This document shows positions 26,164 to 35,917 of a stretch of 64,000 nucleotides of DNA, piece after piece. A model generated the notes under the pieces. The model saw nothing but the letters and a program-made list of their open reading frames with translations, did not search any database and was not told the origin of the DNA. Numbering within the stretch: position 1 is the stretch's first letter; each line of letters opens with the position of its first letter. This DNA comes from Lepiota brunneoincarnata. Taxonomy: Eukaryota; Basidiomycota; Agaricomycetes; Agaricales; Agaricaceae. The DNA lies in contig JAEBUN010000004.1 of the NCBI GenBank assembly GCA_023014365.1, positions 1,984,001-2,048,000 of the forward strand, read 5' to 3'. The position numbers and the translations under genes were made by a program.

Positions 26164-27406
26164 TTATTCACTTTTCTTTATGCACAAACGTTTGACACAG
26201 GGGAGGCCATACTCGTAGTCAACAGTGTACTTAGTGTGGTCGTCTTTGACGCAGAGCGTGCTGCAAGAAGTTAGCTTCAAGCCCGGAAAACCAACGGTTG
26301 AACTACACACGCATCTGTCGACGGTATGAGTAAATAGTTCCACCATAATCAAGTAATTTCTTACACTGGATGCCCATGAACTTGTAGTAGGTTCCAGCTC
26401 CCTAACATAAAAATGAATGAAACTACAGATTCATGGGAGGGAGGAACAACCTACCGTAAGAATGTGCCACCATGAATGTCCTGGATTGGGTTCAGCACCA
26501 CCCTTGGAAGGATGTTGACATACATACCTTCAAGGAGAAATGCAAAGGGCCACCCAACAGACAATTTCCATCTTATCAAGAAATCGCAGAAAACGTTGTC
26601 CAGGTTCCAAATAAAAAAGCCAACCACAAAGAGGAGGGAGCCAGTGCCGAATAGCCTTGCAATTGTGTGCTTTGTGTTGGCTGGGATTCGCTGGGCGGCT
26701 CCAGACCACTTGAGAATATAAGTGATCCGACCCGAGATAATAAGTATAATGATAGCGAATACGACTTCCTGATATACTGGGTTCCGGTAGAGATAGCTAT
26801 GCCGAGAGTAGTAAGGCATGGGGTTTCAGGGGGCAATCGAGAGGGCTACTACTCACTAGCTCCAGGTGAAGAGAATATCAAATAGCAGGAGGAGTACTAT
26901 CAAGAGCTTGCTTTTTGGCGATCTTACGCCGTACCCCGGCTCATCATCAAAGGAGATGAAGAGGCTGATGGAGCCTACGTATATCATCGGAAGTTCGTCG
27001 GCAAGCTGAGCCTCATAGAGTAGTGTTGCATGGAATAGAAAACTGCCGACGCCGACAAGAGCAACGCCCTAAGCAGCGATAGATGTAGCTGGGAGGAAAG
27101 TGGGTAGGGGGCTCTGTGCTCACTAGGTATCCAACTGCATATCTCCTGGGCAATGACTGCTTGATAGTATTCAGGCACCCAATGATTGAAACAACGATTG
27201 TGTACAAATTCGATACGGAATTAGCCATTTCTGCAATATAAGGTGAAAACTGGTAGTTCGCCTGTTCCAACACCTGAGTGAGACTTGCAGGCGAGGAGGC
27301 AGAGGCGGTGAAATAATCATACTTCACACCAATCTAGGGTAGCAGTCACTGGGCCATAATACCCTGTCTTGCTCAGCCATGGCGCCACAGTAGAGAAGCC
27401 AGGCAT
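26164..27406 (-). CDS. YDC1: Alkaline ceramidase / dihydroceramidase
   Basis: ER/Golgi multipass membrane amidase that cleaves (dihydro)ceramide into sphingoid base and fatty acid. Spliced motifs are GYYGPVTATLDWCEVNYQ and SPYIAEMANSVSNLYTI at the N-terminus, then IGCLNTIKQSLPRRYAVGYL, the SFLFHATLLYEAQLADELPM core (conserved Ser, His and Asp of the Zn-dependent site), FDDEPGYG, and IPANTKHTIARLFGTG. NLDNVFCDFLIRWKLSVGWP follows, then LEGHSWWHILTGAGTYY with the two His of the catalytic centre. Six to seven hydrophobic helices are visible. Introns are at about 26237-26305, 26345-26400, 26405-26510, 26815-26860, 27070-27127 and 27265-27325. Together with ISC1 it gives the window two ceramide-metabolising enzymes. 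YDC1 versus YPC1 specificity cannot be decided. Confidence 0.9.
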
Positions 27407-27637
27407 GGTGTAGAGGAGAAGAGGGCGCTGTGGGTTCAGGCATAACTGAGAGACGTGAGCGCGCGGGTAAATAGGAATAATCAAGACCGGCTTTGTTCGG
27501 GATGGGCGAGTTGCAGGCTGGAGTCGTATGTCTTGCGCCTCGCACCATGCTCTTAGATTCGTATTTGACGATGCTCGTGTGGCCGGTTGCTTCAAGGACA
27601 ATATCCAGAATTACGGCCATGAACCAGCAAAAAATAA

Positions 27638-27725
27638 GTCCCAAGGGTGATTCGAACACCCGACCCTGCGATAATGGGCTGTCTCGCACTGCAATCGCAT
27701 GCTATAACCACTTAGCTATTGGGAC
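27638..27725 (-). tRNA. tRNA-Cys (anticodon GCA) with intron
   Basis: On the minus strand the acceptor stem GTCCCAA pairs perfectly with TTGGGAC. The D-arm is GCTA-AGTGGTTA-TAGC. The anticodon stem TGCGA pairs with TCGCA. The T-arm is GGGTG-TTCGAAT-CACCC, with a five-base variable loop. The anticodon loop is expanded: after TT-GCA-G comes a 16-base insertion (about TGCGAGACAGCCCATT) at the canonical 37/38 intron site, then A. The anticodon GCA decodes cysteine. It sits in the divergent gap between ceramidase and alpha-MPP. Confidence 0.9.
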
Positions 27726-27848
27726 TTGTCACATCTTATCTGTTTCATATTCGAGTTTGTTCGTTTCAATATATGCATTTTGCCTACGTAACGAGCCAGT
27801 TTTTCTTGGTCACTTCACGGGTATTCGAGCAGCGACAACACGGTCACC

Positions 27849-29582
27849 ATGCACAGGTCTCATACCTTACTCCTTCGCCACGGTCGTGTCGCGACTAGAC
27901 TCAGGAAACCCCGCTCATACACCACCGAGGCCACCGAACCTAACGTGAAGATTACGACTCTTCCAAACAAAATCCGTGTTGCAACCGAGGCGACTCCGGG
28001 TCATTTCTCCTCTGTCGGTCTTTACGTCGACGCTGGCTCGCGGTATGAGTGGCCAGAGGTGTCCGGCGCCAGTCACTTTTTGGATCGTATGGCATTCAAG
28101 GTGGGTTTCTCGAGTCCTTATGTGATTTAAGCGACCATTCTCATTACCATCTTAGAGTACACTGACCCGCACTGACGAAGAAATGTCAAGCGCAGTGCAC
28201 TCACTTGGTGGTCAGATTATGTGCTCATCGTCCCGGGAATCTATCATGTACCAATCGTCTCATTTCCATCAGGCGACCCCTCTTGCTCTTTCCCTCATTG
28301 CGGACACGGTGCTCAATCCGTCGTTCCGTCCCGAAGAAATTGAAGCTCAGCATGATGCTGCTTTTTACGAAATTCGTGAGATTAACACCAAGCCTGACAT
28401 GATCCTTCCTGAAATCTTGCACAACGTCGCCTACGGCCAGAAGGGGCTTGGGAATCCCCTTCTTTGCCCAGAAGACCGGATCAACCTCCTCGATGAGCCT
28501 ACACTGCGCATGGTAATGAAGGAATGGTATAGACCGGAGAGAATGGTCATCGCAGGAGCAGGAATGCAACACGAGGAACTCGTTGAGCTTGCTGACAAGT
28601 TCTTTTCTTCACTCAAGTCATCTACCACATCCCCTCAGACGACTACCTCCCGAACTAACGCCAACAACCCCTCGGTACCTCCGTACCTTCTCACCTCTTC
28701 CTCCCCTTCTGTCACCAAGTCTCTTACCCGCGCAGCGTCCTATCTCTTCCCTAACGCCGCATCCTCTGCGATAGCCAAGAGCCCTACCTCAACTTACACA
28801 GGAGGCCACCGTTTCATCCATGATCCTAAAGCCGAGTTCAACCACCTCTACATCGCATATGAGGGTGTAGGTATCCACGACGATGACATATACGCACTAG
28901 CAACCATGCAGGTCCTTCTCGGCGGAGGAGGCAGCTTCTCTGCGGGTATGTGAACCTTTCTGTCCAATACAACTCTAAACAACTTTTTTTTTCCCTTCAC
29001 AGGTGGTCCCGGAAAAGGGATGTACTCCCGTCTCTATACCCACATTCTTAACCACTACCCACAAGTCGACCATTGCGCGTCTTTCCACCATATTTACACC
29101 GACTCTTCCCTCTTTGGTCTCTTTGCATCCTTCCTCCCAGCCGCGTCTGGCTTGCGCGGCGGAAACACATCCGGCCAGATTCTTCCTCATCTTGTGCACC
29201 AACTCAGTTTGTTGCTTTACACCCCCATTCCTTCGATGGAGTTGAACAGGGCCAAGAATCAGTTGAAGTCTAGTTTAATGATGGCTTTGGAAAGTCGTGC
29301 AGTTGAGGTAGAAGATATGGGTCGACAGGTACATCATTATATTACTCTGTTTATGGTCTTACTCATTCGGCGGTTTAGATCCTCGTCCACAACCGCAAAG
29401 TTCCCATCTCGGAAATGACAGAAAAGGTTGACCAAGTTGATAGCCATGTGATTCGCCGTGTCGCAGCGAAGATATTCGGTCCTGAATCTGGAAGTAAGCC
29501 TACTGTGGTCTGCATGGGCCATGAAGACACTGGTGCTTGGAACGAAGTCTTCCAGAAATATGGGCTCATGGCAGGTAATTAG
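27849..29582 (+). CDS. MAS2: Mitochondrial processing peptidase alpha subunit
   Basis: Non-catalytic, substrate-recognising subunit of the matrix presequence protease. The N-terminus (MHRSHTLLLRHGRVATRLRK) is a presequence. The M16 fold is clear: ITTLPNKIRVATE, VGLYVDAGSRYEWPEVSGAS followed by HFLDRMAFK, LGGQIMCSSSRESIMYQSS, FYEIREINTKPDMILPEIL. The inverted zinc motif is absent, as expected for alpha subunits. The glycine-rich loop [20 protein letters not shown] (intron inside, about 28947-29002) is the alpha-MPP signature for presequence binding. It ends EVFQKYGLMAGN. Introns are at about 28100-28155, 28947-29002 and 29330-29378. A Ser/Thr/Pro-rich insertion at about 28615-28790 separates the two halves and is longer than in yeast. 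Confidence 0.93.
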
Positions 29583-29757
29583 ATGGTAGCTATACGCTTA
29601 TAATATGGCATTTCTTAATAGAGTTATTCATGTCTCCGGTCTGGAATGGGTCCTCGCCGAATGATTTATAAGTACATTACAGCATTGCGGTTAACATCAT
29701 AGCGATTAAGCGGCATGTGGTGACTTGAGCAGTAGCATGGATCAAGGATGGGGGAGT

Positions 29758-32700
29758 CATGATGAGGATTTGAGCCTGATCCATCTCGTAAGACGAGTCG
29801 TGGATAAGAAAATCTGTGCATCGGGGGTGTCCCCCATCCATGCGCTCTGTTGTTTGGGTATCAGGTTGGTGATCTACATATATATTGTGTAAGGGGTGGC
29901 GCCTTCAAAGCAATTTCCCTTACCAAGAACCGACTGCCAATTTCGATCGTTCCAGCCTTTGCGCCCTCTGATAAAGTAAGGCTGAGCACATCCCAAACAG
30001 TGAGCTGAGCATGTCTATGCGCAGGCCGACGACAAGTTCGTGAGTCCTGTGCAGCAATCACTTTGAAGTTTCGAATGTCTCTGGGGGGACAGCTAGCCTG
30101 AAGGACAAACGTTGGCCCCGTGCTTGGAGAAGTGTAAAGACCCTACCTCGAGCTCTTTCTCCATCTCATCGACTATGCGTTCACGGTCGGCTTGCATGCA
30201 ACGCTGAATATGTCTGGCAAGCCATCCAGCATCCTGGGGTGAAATGCGGCTTAGGATGGCTACGGCGTCATCGTGTTCCTCCAGTTGATCGTACAGCTTC
30301 TCGATGTGATCCGGCGGTCCATCTTGCCAATTATCATGAGCCGTGGTTTTTAAGTTGATTATGGAATATCACATGCCGTCTTGATTAGGTTGGAAACCTG
30401 TTCCCGCGCGCCGTTCTAGCTTGTCTATGTACGATTCGTACCTTGTCGCCCTTTTCTCAAGTTCTGTCCTTATTTTTGATGCTTCGAACTCGCGTTTTTT
30501 CTGAGGTCTACAATTTCAAGACTGATAGACATGATGGCATCCAAGGGACGAACCTTCCACTCATCATTAAGTTTCATCTCATCGGCTTCGTTCCTTGGTC
30601 CCTCGGTTCGCCTTCGACCACGTTCATCTACCACAAATTCAAGAAAAGCAATCGGATAGGTCTGTCCATAAAATAGATATCCAGCGTTGTCCCTCGACAT
30701 CGGTTGCGTTGCTTACTTTGACCACGACAATATCCATTGCAGCTATAGGACCACCATCCGGCGTCAGACTATGCATGGTGGAGATGCAAGGGCCCCTGGT
30801 GAAACCAAGTTTTGCATCCCAAGGCATTAAGTGTGATGAATTCCCGCTGAAAATCAATTTTATAGAGTTATAGGCTTCAAGAATTTCTTGTGGGTCTTTT
30901 CGTTCCGAATCGAGCTATTTCTGTCTTGAATCATGGGTACTCGAAGGAAAATAATTCGCCCTCACCTTTGCACCAGCAATTCCAATTTTTCTTCCGACTC
31001 GAATGACTTCTTTTCTCACTGCCCTGGCCATAGGAGCGTCAACCTTTGCCTTTAAGCGATACCACCCATCTGTAACCTCTAGCTCAGGGTATGTCATTCC
31101 CGAGCCACTGTCGGGCGTAACCCAAAAAATATTAGAAATGCATAGAATCATCGGGAAAGCAGCGGGTGCGTCTTGAGTGGCAATTAGGCGCAGCGTTGGA
31201 CGTTTAGCTTGATTCAACTCCCGTTCATATCTGCACAAATTAGGTTACGACAAGGCGAAGGAACAAACGATACTCACCGTAACAGTAACTGCCGCCTCAC
31301 TTCTCTCCAACACCACCGTTTGGTGGATGGATCGTTCTCGTTATTGGGATCCAGAGCGACCATTCCAGCGAGCTTCCAGAGAATCAAACCCCAATGATTA
31401 TCAACCCAGGGTTGTGTGGCCAAAGTACAGCCATGATCATGAAGTTCTTTCAGGGCAGCCGCAGGACCCAATAACTGGGTCAATTGTACCGGGTGTGATG
31501 GAGGTTGTGCCGAAGCCGTGTGGAAAGAGTAATGCATAGCAAACGTAGGGGTTATCCGTCGGAGTTCGGGGATATTTCTACATGCAGAGTCAAGCTAATT
31601 CTAATGCAAACCGAGAATACTCACATATTCAGCGACTCAAAATATTCCCTGGTGAACTGTTGCGGGCGTAACCCGGACGTAGCGAGAGTCACTCTACCAG
31701 CTGGAGGAGCTGTAGTAAACTGATGAGCGGGTGGCATATAGGGCAGTGTGCAAGCAAGGACATACATAAGTCAAAAAGCGACTTGTGCTCATTTCTAGCT
31801 CGGCGGGCGAGACTGGGTTGATTTGATCGTAATGCGAGACTGCGAGCAGTACTATGAGGCCCGCCTTTTCGTAGTGATTCTCGAAGTGTTTCCCGCCCAG
31901 ACTCCCCTGGCCGCATTCCTGGTTTAAAAGGGGTGATGAATGGTGCAGGGGTACCACATGCGGAGCCTGTGATGTTCCGCACCGGAGTATGTAATACCGA
32001 GGATCTGCGAACAGGTACAATTGGTCGAGCAGGTGTAGAAGGCATAAACGAAGTCGATTGAGTAGGGATGGTAGAAGCTGATGAGAAGCCGCCGTTTGGA
32101 TTCAAAGGCGAGTGGACGGCGCCGGCTCCGGGAGAACCTCTGATTAGAGGAGAACGAAACGCTTTGTTCTTGTGCTTCAGTTGGTCGATCGTTGGTCGTT
32201 TTCCGGGAAGTGTAGGATGCGAGAATCCAGGAGGGGTTGGTGTACCAGGAGTCTGAAAACTATTCTCTAACGGTTGAAGGGCAGGGCGTTGGAACAAGAA
32301 CTGAGGGGTATCTGGTACGGCTGCTGTTGTCTTCTCCATATGTTTCGGAGGTGCATTTTCTGCTTCCGCCTGATCTGAATCCCATATCTCATTCATTCGT
32401 TGTCGCGCCTTGGCGAGGGCGGCAGCAGAAGGGGCGAGTATTGTGTTAGATCCAAGGCTGACAAAGCCAGTGGTAGATGATGGGATAGTGAAGGTAGTCG
32501 TCTGAAAGCATACAGGAGGAATGTCCATGGAAGGTTTAAACCAGGCATCAAGATCCTGTTCTGGAGATGCTCCAGGGGAAGGGGAACGTTCGTGAGACTG
32601 GTCTATTGACGAAGCCGATTGAAAGCCAAAGCTAGGAAGAACTGATGAGGCCTGTCCGAACTTTGGGAGGGAAACCTGACTAGGGCTTGAAGTGAATGGG

Positions 32701-32949
32701 TTATCCGGGTCATCACCAGAATTTGAAGCACGTCTGCTGTGGTTTGTGGGTACGATTGCGGCGGAGTTGAAGGAACCAAAGCAGGGCTGCACAAACGACT
32801 GGGCCTGCTGCTGACCAGGATTAGTGGCCTCCGGGGATGAGAGTCTGGGCCTCTTCTTGACTGGAGAATTGGATGGTGTTTTATCTGAGGTATGGTTTCA
32901 GCTATCGTTTGCAGTGCAAAAGGGCTCACAGACCGTATGACGGCGGCAT
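29758..32949 (-). CDS. BRH2: BRCA2 homologue, Brh2-type recombination mediator
   Basis: Loads Rad51 onto RPA-coated single-stranded DNA in homologous recombination. The proposed start MPPSYD splices to KTPSNSPVKKRPRLSSPEA, including a likely nuclear localisation signal. A single BRC-like repeat is at about 32390-32470 (GFVSLGSNTILAPSAAALAK, ARQRMNEI). The conserved TPFKPGMRPGE precedes the DNA-binding domain: a helical region (DHGCTLATQPWVDNHWGLIL, WKLAGMVAL, WREVRRQLLLRYERELNQ), OB1 (MILCISNIFW, DGWYRLKAKVD, GRKIGIAGAK), OB2 (MHSLTPDGGPIAAMDIVVVK), and an OB3-like end (LTVWDVLSLTL, SRFLV, LIPKQQSAWMG). A helical segment at about 30150-30330 may correspond to the tower-like insert. Roughly ten introns are needed; exons at the 3' end are only partly resolved. 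The start depends on an intron near 32880-32930. Confidence 0.87.
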
Positions 32950-33065
32950 ATGTCAATGATGTCCCTAACAACAACGCGCAGACGCGTTTGCCTGTGACAC
33001 CACGTGACCCTTCTTGGTCAGTTGGGCGAGGGGAGCGAATGTGTGTTTCTTCTTCAAGAGAACGC

Positions 33066-33320
33066 TCAGTTTATGCGCAGATAGATGTACTGCGGCCTGT
33101 AGTCCGCATACACGCGCAGCTGGGTGCCATCAGTGATGTTGATCCGGGCCCTGCTGTTCTCGTCTCGGGAGATGAAGCATGGCGTCCGCCTCGGGTAAAT
33201 GCAGCATGTAGATTGCATCCATGTGTTGTGTCAGGTGTCAGTGAGAACATCCATGTTGTAAAAAAGCATGGAAGACAGCCACGACTTGTAGTAAATTGTG
33301 CCCATCAGCAGCACAAACAT
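33066..33320 (-). CDS. Possible small membrane protein, unresolved
   Basis: Two short frames lie between BRH2 and the taxilin gene. The first, from the ATG at 33320, is hydrophobic (MFVLLMGTIYYKSWLSSMLF). The second ends at 33066 and looks like real protein (CFISRDENSRARINITDGTQ, LRVYADYRPQYIYLRIN). Joining them would need an intron with a weak donor (GTTCTC) and a phase change, so they may belong to one gene with an extra base or be chance frames. The family is not recognised. Confidence 0.3.
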
Positions 33321-33435
33321 CCGTAACGACACAAACTTGTCCCCGTATACCCAACAATATCCAACCCTCACCAACAACTTTCTTTCGGCCATTGGCAAGC
33401 GTGCCTCCAAGCATTCCCAGCCGTCGCATGTGCAC

Positions 33436-35657
33436 ATGAGCGGCTCCCCTAGCAGTCAGCCCCTCCCAAACGCGTCTACCAGACAGCCCAAACCTCCACC
33501 CCCTGGTCCTGCGCCACCCGCTCCCGCTTCTGCTCCCCCGGCTCCTCCAACGACAGCCCAGCCCATCTCACGGCCCACGTCTACACAACCACGACCATCG
33601 TCCCCGCCCACCGTCAACGGCACACAGAGCACAAGGAGCAAGAAACGGAATGATCCACCTCTTGACCCCGCAACAATGTATGAAAGCGTGAAAAACAGAA
33701 TAGCAGCACTAGAAGAAGAGGAGGTGCTTGAGGAAGAGGAGGAACGGCAGTTTGGTGCGTACAGCGGGTTTTATTGCAACCCCAAGCCAGATTGAGCAGT
33801 GGCACATATAGCTGAGGAGGCGCAAAAATCTGTCAGAGGCATGGAAGAGAACGCCATCCACGCCAAATATATTGAATTGGTTAGAAAATCTATTTCTTCC
33901 AGTCCCAAGACCATTCAGACAAGAAAATCCAGTTCGCAGAATTTAAGCGCGCCGAGAGGGATCATGCAAAAGAGAAACAGAAGTTGACAAAGGACAAGGA
34001 CGCAGGTTCGAGCTACGCAGTCACCACAACGACCTCCGTTTCAATCTCCCATTAGCCAAGTCTCAGTTGACAAAAGCAAACCAAAGCAAGGCCAAGATAG
34101 AAGGTCTGGCTCGCGAGCTGCAGAAGGTACGCCTAGGGGTTTTCTTCTGCCGGACTTCCCTGATTTTTAACTCAGGAGAATAAGCGTTTGCGCGTGCGTA
34201 CAATTAACTGCGAAGTGTAACACCGCGCTCAGGCACCAAATAGGAGGATAACAAGAACCTGAAGCAGGAGGTTGACGACCAGCAGAGCGAAGTACATGCT
34301 TTCTATCTCTCCCACCTCACTATCCGATCATTTCCGTTGTTCTAGTTAACACGAACAAGAAATAGTCTCGCAAAGCAGGACGACAAAGTCAAACTCCAGG
34401 ACACGAAATATCGTGAGATGCCAGATATCGTTGTCAAGGTCGTGTGTCGCTATCGAGCCGAGCTATTCTTCAAGATCTCGCGCAAAACCAAGCTCTCCCG
34501 ATTGTTCAGCACGTGGACGGAACGAATGGAGAAGCCGGGGAAACACGTTGATGGAAACGCAGATCTAGCCACCATCGGCAAGGTGGAGGCAGGGAAAGAG
34601 AATTTGCCTGCAGGAAAACCTACTATTCAGTTCATATTCACACATAATGGTCGGACACTCGATGATCAACAGACACCAGAGGATGTAGGTATGGAAGACC
34701 AGGATGAGATTCTGGCGGTAGAGTTGATGGATCTCACGGAGAATGGGGAGGGCGTCGAGGAATGGGTGCGTAAAACAGGGCCACTGCACTCATTTCTTCC
34801 GCAAGCGGGATAATCGAACACTCTGTCTTGTTGGTATATAGGAACAGTACGTCGAACCTCGCCAGGAGCAGCTCAAGAAGAACTGGAATGAGGACGCACC
34901 AGAGTGGGTCCGGCTGCCGGTCGATCGACAACACCATTAACTTGTGTGCACACAGGGCGAAGAAGACACTGGAAGATATCTTCGACAGTGTGTAAGCTGC
35001 AAATTTTCTTACACCGTATCCACACTTGAATTCATTTTATAGCGTCCGAGAGAGATTGAAGGACGTCCTTCGACAATACGAACTCCGTGAACGACATTTT
35101 GAGTGCGTCGTCCGGTCAAAGGAACTCGAAGTTCTACTCTCTCGCGCACGCGCGGCAGAATCAAAGCAGCTGCTCCAGAATGAGCGGGACCGAGCAGACA
35201 AGCTTGACGAAGAGGTATGTCCTTGCCGATCTCCTTCACTCCACTTTGGTGCTTGCTCCTTTTTTTTTACTTGGCTCATTTACTCAATTTCTGCCTTTTT
35301 CCTCTTTCATTCCTTTTTTCTGGCACCAATTCAATTCTCGGCGATGCACATTCCCTGGGGTGTGTTCACATTGCCCTTCAATAGGTTCAGCAGCTCAAGA
35401 AGGAAGTTGAAGAGGTCCAAGCTGAAAAGAACGTCATCATCGATAAGCTCCTAACCTGTTGTAAAGAAGTCAGTATATTCCCCCCCTCTTTTTGTTAATC
35501 ATCCGTCTCATCGGGGACTGGCCCGCTTTGGGCGCAGTTAAAACAAAAGCCTACCGCAGAACGAGCTCAACGGCAATTCGCATCTCTTAAAGAGGAGCTG
35601 GAGAAACTGGAAAAGAAGATACCGAGGGTTAAGAAGAGCATCGAGGGCGCTGGATAG
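33436..35657 (+). CDS. Taxilin-family coiled-coil protein with an embedded SUMO-like domain
   Basis: Taxilins bind syntaxins and act in vesicle traffic; the role in fungi is unclear. A Pro-rich N-terminus (33436-33640) is followed by the taxilin signature: DPATMYESVKNRIAALEEEE, LARELQKENKRLR, then near the C-terminus VRERLKDVLRQYELRERHFE and VRSKELEVLLSRARAAE. Between these halves, one uninterrupted exon (34370-34755) encodes a ubiquitin/SUMO-like fold: IVVKVVCRYRAELFFKISRK followed by TKLSRLFSTWTERM, then IQFIFTHNGRTLDDQQTPED and VGMEDQDEILAVELMDL. That pattern is typical of SUMO/Rad60-SLD beta-grasp domains, and there is no C-terminal GG. The exon reads in frame from AKQDDKVKLQDTKYREM into this domain and out through EEWEQYVEPRQEQLKKNW. 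About eight introns are present. The start at 33436 is the first in-frame ATG. Confidence 0.78.
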
Positions 35658-35917
35658 TTTGTCAATCGGGTCCTCTCGTATCTACTATTCTGAAGCCCAC
35701 TGCACCGATACTGTCAGCGGAAGGGAAAACATCCCGTTTTGACTTGAGGATAAACATGTACCGAATTGACAGTGCAAAGAGTGTGCATTATCTCTAGTCC
35801 ATGAGTATTCCGTTCTACATTATGGTGCTCATTATCTGATTATCCACTGGGAATTTCAAGTCCATTCAACACGTGCTAACAAGTCCAAGAGCGTATCTTC
35901 ACATTTCTTCGTCCCGA

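Noticed and set aside
32892..33326. Plus-strand open frame of 144 codons between BRH2 and taxilin
   Set aside because: It has no recognisable motif and runs antisense to the BRH2 start and to a more protein-like minus-strand frame.
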